Positions 18,096 through 27,848 of a DNA stretch of 51,209 nucleotides are shown here, piece after piece. Position 1 is the stretch's first letter; each line of letters begins with the position of its first letter. The DNA lies in assembly GCA_029938135.1 (NCBI GenBank), contig JAPYOO010000004.1, positions 1 through 51,209 of the forward strand, written 5' to 3'. The position numbers were made by a program, and so were the translations under genes. This DNA is from Bermanella sp. (lineage in GTDB: Bacteria > Pseudomonadota > Gammaproteobacteria > Pseudomonadales > Oceanobacteraceae). A model generated the notes under the pieces. The model was given only the letters and a program-made list of their open reading frames with translations, made no database searches and was not told where the DNA came from.

Positions 18096-19289
18096 TTAAA
18101 GCTTATGGCTAATGGTTTGAATTATTTGTTGGGCCAAATGATATTTAGTGGCCTGGGGGAAAACGGTTTCGCTTTTTGCATCTATGATCACGATGGCATT
18201 GTCGTCGCTATTAAAACCTATCTCTTGATTACTCACATCATTGGCAATGATCATGTCCAACTTTTTGTTCTCTAGTTTACCACGGGCATAGCGTAATACG
18301 TCTTGTGTTTCGGCGGCAAATCCCACGGTAAACGGTTTGTCTTGTTTGGCGGCAACGTGAGCAATGATGTCCGGATTTTTCACTAGATGAATCGACATAT
18401 CATCGTTATGCTTTTTAATTTTTTGAGTTGCCACATCACTTGGACGATAGTCGGCAACCGCAGCGGCACCAATAAAAATGTCGCAAAGTGTTAAATGAGA
18501 CTCAACAGCGCTGAGCATTTCTTGTGCGCTTTGCACATTGACCCGCTTAACACGATCAGGGGTGTTCAAGTTTACTGGACCGGCAATAAGTATGACCTGA
18601 GCTCCCGCTTCTTGAGCCGCCGTTGCCAGCGCAAAGCCCATTTTGCCACTGCTGTGATTGCTGATGTAACGCACCGGATCAATGGCTTCACGAGTGGGGC
18701 CTGCGGTGATTAAAACAGTTTTACCGCTGAGGGCTTTATTTTCAAACTGCTGGGCGAGAGTTTGTGCAAGCGCTAAAGGCTCAATCATACGTCCTGGACC
18801 AACATCGCCACACGCTTGTTGACCTTCATCTGGGCCCCAAATTTGTAATGCCTTCACCTGTTGAACGGTATTGATGTTGGCTTGAGTAGCAGCGTCAAGC
18901 CACATGGCTTGATTCATAGCAGGTGCGATGGCCATAGGGGCAACACTGGCAAGCGTAAGGGTGGTCAGTAAATCATCGGCGGCACCAGTGGCCAGACGCG
19001 AAATAAAATTAGCACTGGCGGGGGCGATTAAAATAAAGTCGGCCCACTTGGCCAGTTCTATATGGCCCATGCCGGCCTCTGCTTCGGGATCCAATAAGCT
19101 GTGGTGTACGGGGTTACCGGACAAAGCTTGCAAGGTAAGTGGGGTAATAAATTCTTGCGCCCCAGCCGTCATTACAACACGCACATCGCAGCCCGCACCC
19201 GTTAAGGCACGTACCAGTTCTGCGCTCTTATAAGCGGCAATGCCACCAGTGATGCCCAGCAAAATTCGTTTGTTGCGTAATCTGTGCAC
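18096..19289 (-). CDS. coaBC: bifunctional phosphopantothenoylcysteine decarboxylase / synthetase
   Basis: CoaBC carries two steps of coenzyme A synthesis: CTP-dependent ligation of cysteine to phosphopantothenate (CoaB) and FMN-dependent decarboxylation (CoaC). The 397-residue length is standard. The CoaC half (about 1-190) has [44 protein letters not shown] and the substrate-clamp Cys in [10 protein letters not shown]. The CoaB half (from about 190) has [34 protein letters not shown] and the NPDI/GFAAE motifs. It is the first gene of the leftward coaBC-dut-algC unit and divergent from radC. Confidence 0.97.
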   Translation of the reverse strand: MHRLRNKRILLGITGGIAAYKSAELVRALTGAGCDVRVVMTAGAQEFITPLTLQALSGNPVHHSLLDPEAEAGMGHIELAKWADFILIAPASANFISRLATGAADDLLTTLTLASVAPMAIAPAMNQAMWLDAATQANINTVQQVKALQIWGPDEGQQACGDVGPGRMIEPLALAQTLAQQFENKALSGKTVLITAGPTREAIDPVRYISNHSSGKMGFALATAAQEAGAQVILIAGPVNLNTPDRVKRVNVQSAQEMLSAVESHLTLCDIFIGAAAVADYRPSDVATQKIKKHNDDMSIHLVKNPDIIAHVAAKQDKPFTVGFAAETQDVLRYARGKLENKKLDMIIANDVSNQEIGFNSDDNAIVIIDAKSETVFPQATKYHLAQQIIQTISHKL

Positions 19290-19468
19290 CGCACTTTCCT
19301 TTTTCCCCTGAAACTATGCGCAGTATACCTATAAAGAACAAAAATATTGAGTGAGATTATATTCAAAAGTGAAAAATGTCCGCCGCAAGGTCTAAGGTTA
19401 AACGAGTGAATAATGACGTTGTAGGCGTCTCAAAAGCACCTTACAAACTCCTTGCATAGGAAAGGGTA

Positions 19469-20146
19469 ATGACGATCAAAGACTGGCCAGCGGATGAGCA
19501 GCCGCGGGAAAAATTACTGTTACACGGAGCGGTTACGTTAAGTGATGCGCAGCTTCTTGCAATTTTTTTGCGAGTGGGGGTAAAAGGTAAAAGTGCGGTG
19601 GATCTAGCGAGAGACCTATTGAGTAGCTTTGGTGGCCTTAGGGGCATATTGGAGGCTAAACAGAGTGAATTTTGTGATTATTTAGGGCTAGGCCCAGCTA
19701 AATACGCACAGTTACAGGCGGTACTGGAAATGGGACGTCGCCATATGAGCCAGGACTTACAGCGTCAAGATGCGTTCACAAGCCCAGAACTGGTACGTAG
19801 CTTCCTCACCAGTCGCCTAAGGCACCTGCAGCACGAAGTGTTTAGCTGTTTGTTTTTAGACAGCCAGCACCGATTAATCACCTATGAGGAGTTATTTCAG
19901 GGAAGTATTGATGGGGCCAGTGTTTATCCCCGAGAGGTGGTGAAACGCGCACTAGCGCATAACGCTGCGGCGGTTATTTTTGCACACAATCATCCATCTG
20001 GTGTTGCCCAGCCCAGTGACAGCGACGAGCGTATCACCTTACGTTTAATGAAGGCCTTAGAGCTAGTAGAGGTACGTACACTGGACCATTTTATCGTGGG
20101 AGAAGGGCAAGTGATCTCCATGGCAGAGCGGGGTTTAATGGGATAA
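19469..20146 (+). CDS. radC: RadC-family JAB/MPN protein
   Basis: RadC belongs to the JAB1/MPN metalloprotease-like fold; despite its name, no repair role is established. The 225-residue protein has an N-terminal UPF0758 helical/HhH part ([17 protein letters not shown]) and a C-terminal JAB domain with HNHPSG near residues 173-178 followed by PSDSD, the metal-binding signature. The start ATG 19469 has AAAGGG 5 bp upstream. Its placement divergent from coaBC is common in gammaproteobacteria. Confidence 0.95.
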   Translation: MTIKDWPADEQPREKLLLHGAVTLSDAQLLAIFLRVGVKGKSAVDLARDLLSSFGGLRGILEAKQSEFCDYLGLGPAKYAQLQAVLEMGRRHMSQDLQRQDAFTSPELVRSFLTSRLRHLQHEVFSCLFLDSQHRLITYEELFQGSIDGASVYPREVVKRALAHNAAAVIFAHNHPSGVAQPSDSDERITLRLMKALELVEVRTLDHFIVGEGQVISMAERGLMG

Positions 20147-20195
20147 TTGGCCTATTAAATATCCTCTAAAGCTAATCGCTGGCTACAATTACCCC

Positions 20196-22529
20196 ATGGA
20201 TTTTATTTTCACTCGATTTAACGCCCGCATACCTTGTGTGGTGGTGCTTTTATGTTTGTTGTCGACTCCTAGTTGGAGCGACGGCGGCGTTGAGGTGCAA
20301 TATGCATATTGGCGCAGTGCCCAGCCTGCCAGCCTAGGCGAAGTACGTAATTTAAGTGAGTCCAAGTGGCACAAGGTTGAGCAGCTTGCCAGTTACGGTT
20401 TTGATAGCGCCGAATATTGGGTGAGGCTAAATATCCATAACGCTGAACCTCACTCAATGAAGCGAATATTCCGGTTTTTGCATCCGGTTTTAGATGAAGT
20501 GGATGTTTATCATTTTGTGGTTCAAAAGCTTAAAGATGAATGGCATTTGGGAGATGCGGTAGCCGGTCTTAACCGTGTGATCCATGAAAAGAATGCGGCT
20601 TTTAGAATCCACCTTTTTCCCGATCAGCACAGTGAGGTTTATATCCGAGTGGCGGGTGTAAATGCAATGACCTTAGCTATGGAGGTGGTGGATGACAGTA
20701 AACACGATCACTTAGTGCAGGGAGCCGTGCTCATGTCAGGATTGATATACGGCATTTTAATGGTAATGGCCTTATACAATCTTAGTTTGGCGATCAGCAT
20801 TAGCGATAGAGCTTATTTTTATTATGTGGCTTACGTAATGTGTTTTATAGCCTTTATATTGGCCGTGTCGGGGGATGGATATTATTTTTTATGGAAGGAC
20901 TCACCGGTATTTAATAGTTTTGCGTTGCCATTTTTTGCAGGGTTATTGATTATCCCCACGCTGCTATTCCCATTTCATTTTTTGAACATTAAAAAATATG
21001 CACCAAAGTTAGGCCAATTAATAAAGTTGGTTGTGTTGATATCGGTACTGTATTTAATTTCCATGCCTTTGATGGGTGTGGCAACGTCACTTAAGGTTAT
21101 TAATATTTTCAGTGCGCTTGGTTCGGCCATGATGTTAGGTATTGGTATTTATTTAAGTGTAAAAAAAGTCCCGTTTGCGATTATTTATACACTTGCCTGG
21201 AGTTGTTTATTGGCGGGGTTAGTACTGCTGCCTTTATCTTCTTTGGGATTTATTGAAAGTACTAACTTCACGCGAAACGCCAACTTATTTGGAGGCGTAA
21301 TTGAATGTATTGTTTTGTCACTGGCCTTGGCGCAAAAATTTAGATTGGAGCGTAATGCAAAAATAGCCGCTATGGAGAATGTGTTAAGCGCAAAGTCAGA
21401 AGCGGTTAATAGCCGTAAGATGTTTGAAGAATTATTTGATTTGGCCCCCGTGGGGATTTTTCGTTTTAAAATGAGTGGTGAACTAGTAGCCGCGAACCCG
21501 GCTTTAACAAAAATGTTGGGCTTCAAGGATCCTATTAGTTTGTTAAGACAGGGTAATAGTATACGCAGCTACTTTGATAACGGCATGAGCATGGCCCGAG
21601 AGGTGTTAAAGAAAGGTTATATTATTGATAGAGAATCCACGCTTACCAACAATAATGGAGACCTAGTGACCTGCTCTATTTCTATGCGAGTGCAAAAACA
21701 ACATCATGAACATGTTGTAGAAGGTTATGTGGTTGACATTAGTGAGCGAAAAAACGCGCAAAATATACATGAATTAATGGACCGAGAGCGCATGGCGGTG
21801 TTGGAGCAATTAATTACCGGCATCGCTCATGAAATAAACACACCCTTAGGGAATAACATTACCTCGTTAAGTCATGGTTTGGAGCTGTTAAAGGAAGTGG
21901 ACGAACTCATGAAAAATGGCCAGCTTACCAAGCAATTATTTAATGGATTTATCGATGATAGTCATATTTTAACGGACATAATGTCTAAAAACTTACAACG
22001 TATAGCAAGGTTAGTTGAACGTTTCAAATTGGTGTCGGTTAAAAATATGAATACCGACATGATGGATGTAAATATTCAACAACATTTACAAAATACGATT
22101 AACGATCATTTCCTTATAAAAAATTCAGTGGAAGTGGTTCTGACAATAAACGGCGGAAAAGTAATTCATAGTTATCCTGCCGCTTGGCATATTATTGTTG
22201 ACCAACTAATAGAGAACTCCATGTTACATGGTTTTGAAGAAAGCCAAACGTCTCGAAAAATTATAATTACACTGCAGCAGCAAAATGAAAACAATTGGCA
22301 GTTTTATTATGAAGATAATGGACGAGGGTTAAGTGCCGACATTGCCAAAAATGTATTTGATCCATTTGTGACGTCGGTGCGCAGCAATGATGAAAATGCT
22401 GGGTTGGGCATGTATCGAATTTACAACTTAGCGACACAGGTTTTAAAAGGGAAAATTAACGTGTTGGGCGGACCGGGCTTTAAAATGAATATTCGTTTTC
22501 ATTTACCCAGTCCGGTGCCTCCCCCTTAA
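20196..22529 (+). CDS. hybrid-free 7TM-DISM / PAS sensor histidine kinase
   Basis: This is a 777-residue membrane sensor kinase. After a signal-like segment (residues about 8-26) comes a periplasmic 7TMR-DISMED2 sugar-binding-like domain (about 27-165; YWVRLNIHN and FRFLHPVLDEVDVY). A seven-helix DISM membrane region spans about 178-390. A PAS domain follows (about 408-520; MFEELFDLAPVGIFRFKMSG), then the HisKA box with His545 in GIAHEINTPLGN. The HATPase has DQLIENSMLHGFEE (N), EDNGRGLS (G1) and GLGMYRI (G2). There is no receiver domain and no response-regulator gene next to it. The asparagine and glycine boxes are intact, so it should be active. It may be co-transcribed with nothing: radC lies 49 bp upstream in the same direction, proC is convergent. 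The input signal and partner are unknown. Confidence 0.9.
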   Translation: MDFIFTRFNARIPCVVVLLCLLSTPSWSDGGVEVQYAYWRSAQPASLGEVRNLSESKWHKVEQLASYGFDSAEYWVRLNIHNAEPHSMKRIFRFLHPVLDEVDVYHFVVQKLKDEWHLGDAVAGLNRVIHEKNAAFRIHLFPDQHSEVYIRVAGVNAMTLAMEVVDDSKHDHLVQGAVLMSGLIYGILMVMALYNLSLAISISDRAYFYYVAYVMCFIAFILAVSGDGYYFLWKDSPVFNSFALPFFAGLLIIPTLLFPFHFLNIKKYAPKLGQLIKLVVLISVLYLISMPLMGVATSLKVINIFSALGSAMMLGIGIYLSVKKVPFAIIYTLAWSCLLAGLVLLPLSSLGFIESTNFTRNANLFGGVIECIVLSLALAQKFRLERNAKIAAMENVLSAKSEAVNSRKMFEELFDLAPVGIFRFKMSGELVAANPALTKMLGFKDPISLLRQGNSIRSYFDNGMSMAREVLKKGYIIDRESTLTNNNGDLVTCSISMRVQKQHHEHVVEGYVVDISERKNAQNIHELMDRERMAVLEQLITGIAHEINTPLGNNITSLSHGLELLKEVDELMKNGQLTKQLFNGFIDDSHILTDIMSKNLQRIARLVERFKLVSVKNMNTDMMDVNIQQHLQNTINDHFLIKNSVEVVLTINGGKVIHSYPAAWHIIVDQLIENSMLHGFEESQTSRKIIITLQQQNENNWQFYYEDNGRGLSADIAKNVFDPFVTSVRSNDENAGLGMYRIYNLATQVLKGKINVLGGPGFKMNIRFHLPSPVPPP

Positions 22530-22553
22530 TTATAAAGGGGAGGAGCAGAGACG

Positions 22554-23375
22554 TTATTTTGCGCCTAGTTCGTCACTTAGCGTAACACTTCGATCACTAG
22601 CGGCTTGCATGGCTTTTTCGACTACGGCAACTAAGCCTTGATCAATAAGGCTATTAACTGCTTTTTCAGTGGTGCCGTTAGGAGACGTCACTTTTCTACG
22701 CAGTTGCGCTGGGCTATCGTCACTTTGGCTGGCCATAGTGGCTGCGCCCAAAGCGGTTTTTAAGGTAAGGGTGGTGGCGGTTTCACGGCTAAGCCCCAGT
22801 TTCTCACCAGCTTCAATCATGGCTTCCATGAATAAAAAATAGTAAGCAGGGCCACTGCCTGAAACTGCAGTTACCGCATTGAGTTCGGTTTCATTTTTTA
22901 CCCATACACTGATACCAACCGCATTGAGTATTTCTTCACTGATGGTTTTTTGTGCATCGCTCACGTTCTCATTAGGGAATAAACCGCTTGCACCCTGCTG
23001 TACTAAGGAAGGTGTATTGGGCATGCAGCGCACGATAGGTAAATTGCCCCCCATCCAAGTCGATAAACTGTGTAAATTAAGGCCCGCCGCCACACTGATC
23101 ACTAATGGCTTTTTATCTTGTAATATTTTTTGTAATGGGCGCAAAACACTTTCCATTACTTGAGGTTTAACACCCATTATCACCACATCTGCCGCGGCCA
23201 CAGCCTCTTCGCTGTTGGTAGTGGTTTGAATGCCTAAGGCGTTAGATAGACGGTCCATAGACGTTTGGTTTGGGGTACTTGCCCAGATCTTTTTAGGGTC
23301 AACGCCGTTTTCAATAAGGCCACCAATAATGGCTCCGGACATGTTACCTGCGCCAATAAATGCAATTGTTGTCAT
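22554..23375 (-). CDS. proC: pyrroline-5-carboxylate reductase
   Basis: ProC reduces pyrroline-5-carboxylate to proline with NAD(P)H. It has 273 residues from ATG 23375, chosen because AGAG lies 6 bp upstream; the ATG at 23381 abuts that site. The Rossmann loop FIGAGNMSGAIIGG is at the N-terminus. VKPQVM, RCMPNTPSLVQQGASGL and AVSGSGPAYYF (substrate site) follow, and the C-terminal TSPNGTTEKA block is present. The order proC-yggS-pilT, with pilT divergent, matches the Pseudomonas arrangement. Confidence 0.96.
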   Translation of the reverse strand: MTTIAFIGAGNMSGAIIGGLIENGVDPKKIWASTPNQTSMDRLSNALGIQTTTNSEEAVAAADVVIMGVKPQVMESVLRPLQKILQDKKPLVISVAAGLNLHSLSTWMGGNLPIVRCMPNTPSLVQQGASGLFPNENVSDAQKTISEEILNAVGISVWVKNETELNAVTAVSGSGPAYYFLFMEAMIEAGEKLGLSRETATTLTLKTALGAATMASQSDDSPAQLRRKVTSPNGTTEKAVNSLIDQGLVAVVEKAMQAASDRSVTLSDELGAK

Positions 23376-23444
23376 AGTCATCTCTACTTTTTAATATTAA
23401 ATTCATGGTTTTAAAATGGCGCAGTTAATAATGCTACACCTGAG

Positions 23445-24137
23445 CTATTCAGGCCTTTGGCCAAAAATAGCGCTACCCACACGCACCATCGTACTGCCCG
23501 ACTTTATGGCAAGGTCTAGATCACCAGACATGCCCATGGACAAGGTATCTACCTGTGGGAATATTTTCTGAAGTTGATCAAACTGCTGCCGCATCGTTAA
23601 GAATTCTTGCCTTAACGCACAATCATCAAGCGGCGCGGGGATACACATTAAGCCGCGCAGCACTAAGTTTTTAAAGCCGCTGATGGCGGTGGCTAATTCA
23701 GTGATCTCCTCAAGCTCAACCCCGGATTTACTGGCCTGCTGGCTAATATTGACCTGAATCAATACCTTAAGTGGAGCAAGACTTGAGGGGCGTTGTTCGT
23801 TTAAGCGACGGGCCAGCTTAAGGGAATCAATGGTATGTACCCAAGAAAAATGTTCAGCCACTAAACGGCTTTTATTCGATTGAATGGGCCCTATAAAGTG
23901 CCAATCAAGATCTAGGTGACGTAGTTGTTGTACTTTCTCTACGCCCTCCTGCACATAATTTTCACCAAAAGAGCGCTGGCCCAGTTCAGATACTTGCTGA
24001 ATTTTTTGCGCCGGGTGTTTTTTTGAAACAGCCAATAGCTGTACATTTGCATTTATGGTGGCGCTGGCCACGTCTATTTGCTGCTTAACCCTAGACAAAC
24101 ACTGGGCTAGATTGTTTTTAGATGCTAAATCGGTCAT
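23445..24137 (-). CDS. yggS: PLP-binding protein YggS/PLPBP
   Basis: YggS is a non-enzymatic pyridoxal-phosphate carrier protein (COG0325) involved in vitamin B6 and amino-acid homeostasis. It has 230 residues from ATG 24137; the frame extends 12 codons to a TTG without support. The PLP lysine is near residue 39 in LAVSKKHP. Further marks are FGENYVQEG, WHFIGPIQSNKSR, LIQVNISQQASKSGV, RGLMCIPAP and the phosphate-binding LSMGMSGDLDLAIKSGSTMVRVGSAIFG. It lies 69 bp upstream of proC on the same strand, the usual pair. Confidence 0.94.
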   Translation of the reverse strand: MTDLASKNNLAQCLSRVKQQIDVASATINANVQLLAVSKKHPAQKIQQVSELGQRSFGENYVQEGVEKVQQLRHLDLDWHFIGPIQSNKSRLVAEHFSWVHTIDSLKLARRLNEQRPSSLAPLKVLIQVNISQQASKSGVELEEITELATAISGFKNLVLRGLMCIPAPLDDCALRQEFLTMRQQFDQLQKIFPQVDTLSMGMSGDLDLAIKSGSTMVRVGSAIFGQRPE

Positions 24138-24250
24138 GGTTTTATTTTCAGGGGTGGTTACAATGTTGGCCAATACTTTATTAGTGCTGAATTACCAACT
24201 TAGCCTCAATTTGGGCCAGCGCGATTATCGCACGGTCTGGATGAAGGATG

Positions 24251-24268
24251 AACTACACTAGTGTAGTT
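24251..24268. repeat. 18-bp perfect palindrome in the yggS-pilT gap
   Basis: AACTACACTAGTGTAGTT is self-complementary over its full length. It lies 46 bp before the pilT ATG and about 113 bp upstream of the yggS start. It has no spacer, so as DNA it looks like a dimeric-protein operator rather than an RNA hairpin. The binding protein is unknown. Confidence 0.6.
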
Positions 24269-24313
24269 GTTGGTCTTAATTCAGCCACACGCTCAGCGGA
24301 GTAAGAAACGTTC

Positions 24314-25348
24314 ATGGATATTACTGAATTATTAGCCTTTTCTGCCAAACAAGGGGCGTCAGATTTACACTTATCTGCCGGTCTTCCTCCCATGATCCGG
24401 GTGGATGGTGAAATTCGCCGTATTAATTTACCTGCATTGGCGCACAAAGAAGTGCACGCCCTTGTATACGACATCATGAATGATAAACAGCGTAAGGACT
24501 TTGAAGAGTTTCTAGAGACTGATTACTCGTTTGAAGTACCCGGTGTTGCGCGCTTTCGTGTAAACGCTTTTAACCATAATCGCGGTGCCGGAGCTGTATT
24601 TCGTACTATCCCCTCTAAAGTTTTAACCTGTGATGATTTGGGCATGGGGCAAATATTCAAAGATTTAGCGGTTAAACCTCGAGGTTTAGTGTTAGTTACG
24701 GGCCCTACTGGTTCGGGTAAGTCAACAACGCTTGCGGCCATGGTTGATTATGTAAACGACAGTCATTACAAGCACATCCTCACCGTAGAAGACCCCATAG
24801 AATTTGTGCACCAGAGTAAAAAATCGCTGATTAACCAGCGTGAAGTGCACCGCGACACCCTAGGCTTCAACGAAGCCTTACGCTCGGCGTTACGTGAAGA
24901 CCCGGACGTTATTTTGGTAGGTGAAATGCGTGACTTGGAAACCATTCGCTTAGCGTTAACGGCGGCCGAAACCGGTCACTGTGTGTTTGGTACATTGCAC
25001 ACCACCAGCGCCGCTAAAACCGTTGACCGTATTGTGGATGTATTCCCCGCGGAAGAAAAATCCATGGTGCGTTCGATGTTATCTGAGTCCTTACAAGCCG
25101 TTATATCTCAGTGCCTGCTTAAGAAAAAAGGCGGTGGCCGAGTGGCCTGTCATGAAATCATGATTGGTACACCCGCCATACGTAACCTTATTCGTGAAAA
25201 TAAAGTGGCTCAAATGTATTCGGCCATTCAAACCGGTGGCTCTGTGGGCATGATAACGATGGATCAGAGCCTTAAAAACCTAGTGCAAAAAGGCATTGTT
25301 ACTTCGGAAGCAGCTCGCGAAAAAGCGAAGACTCCGGAAAACTTTTAA
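24314..25348 (+). CDS. pilT: type IV pilus retraction ATPase PilT
   Basis: PilT is the hexameric cytoplasmic ATPase that depolymerises type IV pili, powering twitching and DNA uptake. It has 344 residues. The N-terminal PAS-like domain is about 1-100 (ASDLHLSAGLPPMIRVDGEI). Walker A GPTGSGKST is at 130-138, the Asp box EDPIEFVH near 157, Walker B DPDVILVGEMRD near 196-207 and the His box TGHCVFGTLHT near 219-229. The retraction motif AIRNLIRE is near 287-294, distinguishing it from PilB. It is followed 57 bp later by pilU, the usual operon. Confidence 0.97.
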   Translation: MDITELLAFSAKQGASDLHLSAGLPPMIRVDGEIRRINLPALAHKEVHALVYDIMNDKQRKDFEEFLETDYSFEVPGVARFRVNAFNHNRGAGAVFRTIPSKVLTCDDLGMGQIFKDLAVKPRGLVLVTGPTGSGKSTTLAAMVDYVNDSHYKHILTVEDPIEFVHQSKKSLINQREVHRDTLGFNEALRSALREDPDVILVGEMRDLETIRLALTAAETGHCVFGTLHTTSAAKTVDRIVDVFPAEEKSMVRSMLSESLQAVISQCLLKKKGGGRVACHEIMIGTPAIRNLIRENKVAQMYSAIQTGGSVGMITMDQSLKNLVQKGIVTSEAAREKAKTPENF

Positions 25349-25405
25349 TAATAAAAAAAGTGGGCCATGAACCTTAGTTCATGACGTAGCTTGAAGGCAG
25401 AAACA

Positions 25406-26518
25406 ATGGAAATTGATAAGTTATTACGTTTGATGGTGGATAAAAACGCATCAGACTTGTTCATTACCACAGGCATGCCGCCGAGCATGAAAGTGCATGG
25501 GCGTATTCACGCGGTGACGAAATCATCGTTAAGCCCTGAGCAGACCCACGAGATTATTTTTGGTCTGATGAACAAAGACCAAAGCGAAGAGTTTAAAAAA
25601 ACCAAAGAGCTTAACTTTGCCGTAAGCGCCAGTGGTGTGGGTCGTTTTCGTGCCAGTGCATTTTATCAGCGCAATTTACCGGGCATCGTTTTACGTCGCA
25701 TTGAAACCCGCATTCCGCAAATAGAGCAGTTGGGTCTGCCTGATATTATAAAAGAAATAGCCATGAGTAAGCGGGGCCTTGTGTTATTTGTAGGGGCAAC
25801 AGGCGCGGGTAAATCTACTTCGTTGGCGTCTATGATCGGTTATCGTAACCAAAACAGTCGTGGCCATATCATCAGCATTGAAGACCCGATCGAATATATT
25901 CACCAACACCAAGGCTGTATTGTGACGCAGCGTGAAGTGGGCCTTGATACCGAAAGCTTTGAAGTGGCGCTTAAAAATACACTGCGACAGGCGCCCGATG
26001 TGATCATGATTGGTGAAGTACGCTCCAAGGAAACCATGAACCATGCCGTCACCTTCGCCGAAACCGGCCATTTGTGTTTGGCCACTTTGCACGCCAACAA
26101 TGCCAACCAAGCACTAGACCGCGTGATTCACTTTTTCCCGTCTGAGCAACATACGCAAATTTGGATGGATCTGTCTTTAAACTTAAAAGCGATTGTGGCT
26201 CAGCAATTGATTCCTACACCTGACGGAAAAGGGCGACGTGCCGTGGTGGAAGTGTTGTTGAATACACCGCTGGCGGCAGACTTAATTCGTAAGGGCGAAG
26301 TGCATGAGTTGAAGGCACTTATGAGTAAATCTGGGGAATTGGGTATGCAAACCTATGATCAGGGTTTATTTAACCTGCATCAAGCCGGCGAAATTACCTA
26401 TGAAGATGCGCTTACCCATGCCGATAGCGCTAACGATTTACGTATCATGATTAAGATGGCGTCAGAAGACCCTGATCAATTGGCATCAGCTACTAAGGGT
26501 TTAACGCTAGAGGATTAA
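25406..26518 (+). CDS. pilU: PilT-dependent retraction ATPase PilU
   Basis: PilU is an accessory retraction ATPase that works with PilT on type IV pili. It has 370 residues from ATG 25406, which has GAAGGCAG 7 bp upstream; the in-frame TTG 25391 overlaps that site. Motifs: ASDLFITTGMPPSMKVHGRI at the N-terminus, Walker A GATGAGKST at 130-138, Walker B APDVIMIGEVRS, His box TGHLCLATLHANN. The C-terminus carries the PilU extension with GELGMQTYDQGLFNL and an acidic tail. Convergent with pyrC'. Confidence 0.96.
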   Translation: MEIDKLLRLMVDKNASDLFITTGMPPSMKVHGRIHAVTKSSLSPEQTHEIIFGLMNKDQSEEFKKTKELNFAVSASGVGRFRASAFYQRNLPGIVLRRIETRIPQIEQLGLPDIIKEIAMSKRGLVLFVGATGAGKSTSLASMIGYRNQNSRGHIISIEDPIEYIHQHQGCIVTQREVGLDTESFEVALKNTLRQAPDVIMIGEVRSKETMNHAVTFAETGHLCLATLHANNANQALDRVIHFFPSEQHTQIWMDLSLNLKAIVAQQLIPTPDGKGRRAVVEVLLNTPLAADLIRKGEVHELKALMSKSGELGMQTYDQGLFNLHQAGEITYEDALTHADSANDLRIMIKMASEDPDQLASATKGLTLED

Positions 26519-26558
26519 TGATCGGGCTAGCGCCCGACTCATATAAACAAATCTTTTC

Positions 26559-27848
26559 CTAGGCACGATAAACAATGTGACCGTCGTTTATTGTGCAGAT
26601 TACCTGCCCCATTAAAGCCTCACCCAACCAAGGGTTGTTATGTCCCTTGGATGCTAAGTCTTGGCTGTTAAGGTTGCAACGACGCGTCATATCCACGATA
26701 CACAGATCAGCTCGACTTTCAGGTGCAAGCTGCCCTAAGGGTTGATCTAATACTTTAGCGGGTAACGAACTTACGGCAGATATTAGCGAGCTTAATGTGA
26801 GTTTGCCGGTATGTACTAGGTTGAATAAAGCCGATGCAAAACTATCCAATACACTGATACCTGCAGCACTTGCCGCAAAAGGCGCCATCTTGGCGGCCAG
26901 TTCATGGGGGTAGTGGTTTGAGCAAATAGAGATATGACCGTCATTCACCGCTTGTAACAGCGCTTGCCTATCCGTTTGGCTGCGGTACACCGGGTGCACA
27001 TGCATTAGGCTGTTATAAGACGCACAATCTTCATCGGTGAAGTATAAATTCCCCAATGCCACATCAGCGCTGACGGGTAATCCCTTTTGCTGCGCTTCAA
27101 GAATCATGTCTAAGGCACGTTTGCTGGTAATACGGCTAAAATGCAGCTTAATACCGGTTTCTTCACATAATATGATTTGTTGCGCTAAGCCTGAAGTTTC
27201 GGCACATTCAGGATTGCCAGCCAAGCCCAGTTGAGTGCTGGTAGGTCCTTCATGCATACAACCTTCATGGGCTAGAGCGGTGTCTAGGGGTGTGCTGAAG
27301 ACCTTAATATCAAAGCCTGCCGCATAGTGAAAACATTGTTGAATTACACGGCTGTCTTTAAAGGGCGCATCGCTATTACTTAACGCGACACAGCCTGCGT
27401 CTTTAAGGGCGTACATATTACTGAGCTGTTCGCCCTGTAAACCCGCCGTTAATGCGCCGATGGGCAGCACTCGACAAAAGCCGGCTTGTTTGGCTTTGTC
27501 CTGTATTAATGCGGCAAGGGTGGCACTGTCTACTACCGGATTGCTGTTGGGGGTGCTGCACAGGCTCGTGATGCCAGAGCGGGCCGCCGCGTGTGTCTCT
27601 GTGCTTATGCTGCCCTTTTGGCTAAAACCCGGCTCACCTAAAAATGCATGAAGATCAATGAAACCCGGAAAGACCATTTTGCCCTGAGCATCGATGGTTT
27701 CACTGGCCACAAACCCTTGCGGCGGCGTACCTAAAGCGACAATGCTGTCGTTTTCGATAAAAATATCCATAACCGCGTCGAGCTTTTGTTGGGGATCAAA
27801 CACATGACCGCCTTGAATCATGATGGTGTTTTGTGGGTAGACCTTCAT
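26559..27848 (-). CDS. pyrC': dihydroorotase-like non-catalytic PyrC'
   Basis: This is a 429-residue dihydroorotase homologue, the type that in Pseudomonas is an inactive subunit needed to assemble the PyrB/PyrC' aspartate carbamoyltransferase dodecamer. The metal-binding DxHxH motif of active enzymes is changed to DLHAF at residues 65-69: the second His is Phe, although the following LGEPG is retained. Later metal-ligand regions are also altered ([23 protein letters not shown]). It overlaps the pyrB stop by ATGA, implying translational coupling and fixed stoichiometry. A true, catalytic pyrC should exist elsewhere in the genome. Annotating this gene as an active dihydroorotase would be wrong on the sequence. 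Confidence 0.9.
   Translation of the reverse strand: MKVYPQNTIMIQGGHVFDPQQKLDAVMDIFIENDSIVALGTPPQGFVASETIDAQGKMVFPGFIDLHAFLGEPGFSQKGSISTETHAAARSGITSLCSTPNSNPVVDSATLAALIQDKAKQAGFCRVLPIGALTAGLQGEQLSNMYALKDAGCVALSNSDAPFKDSRVIQQCFHYAAGFDIKVFSTPLDTALAHEGCMHEGPTSTQLGLAGNPECAETSGLAQQIILCEETGIKLHFSRITSKRALDMILEAQQKGLPVSADVALGNLYFTDEDCASYNSLMHVHPVYRSQTDRQALLQAVNDGHISICSNHYPHELAAKMAPFAASAAGISVLDSFASALFNLVHTGKLTLSSLISAVSSLPAKVLDQPLGQLAPESRADLCIVDMTRRCNLNSQDLASKGHNNPWLGEALMGQVICTINDGHIVYRA

Noticed and set aside
22518-22543. CCTCCCC/GGGGAGG hairpin spanning the kinase stop codon as a terminator
   Set aside because: The stem overlaps the coding end and is not followed by a T-run on either strand; it may be incidental.
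26522-26537. TCGGGC/GCCCGA hairpin between pilU and pyrC' as a terminator
   Set aside because: A neat 6-bp stem between convergent genes, but no T-run on either side; left unannotated as too weak.
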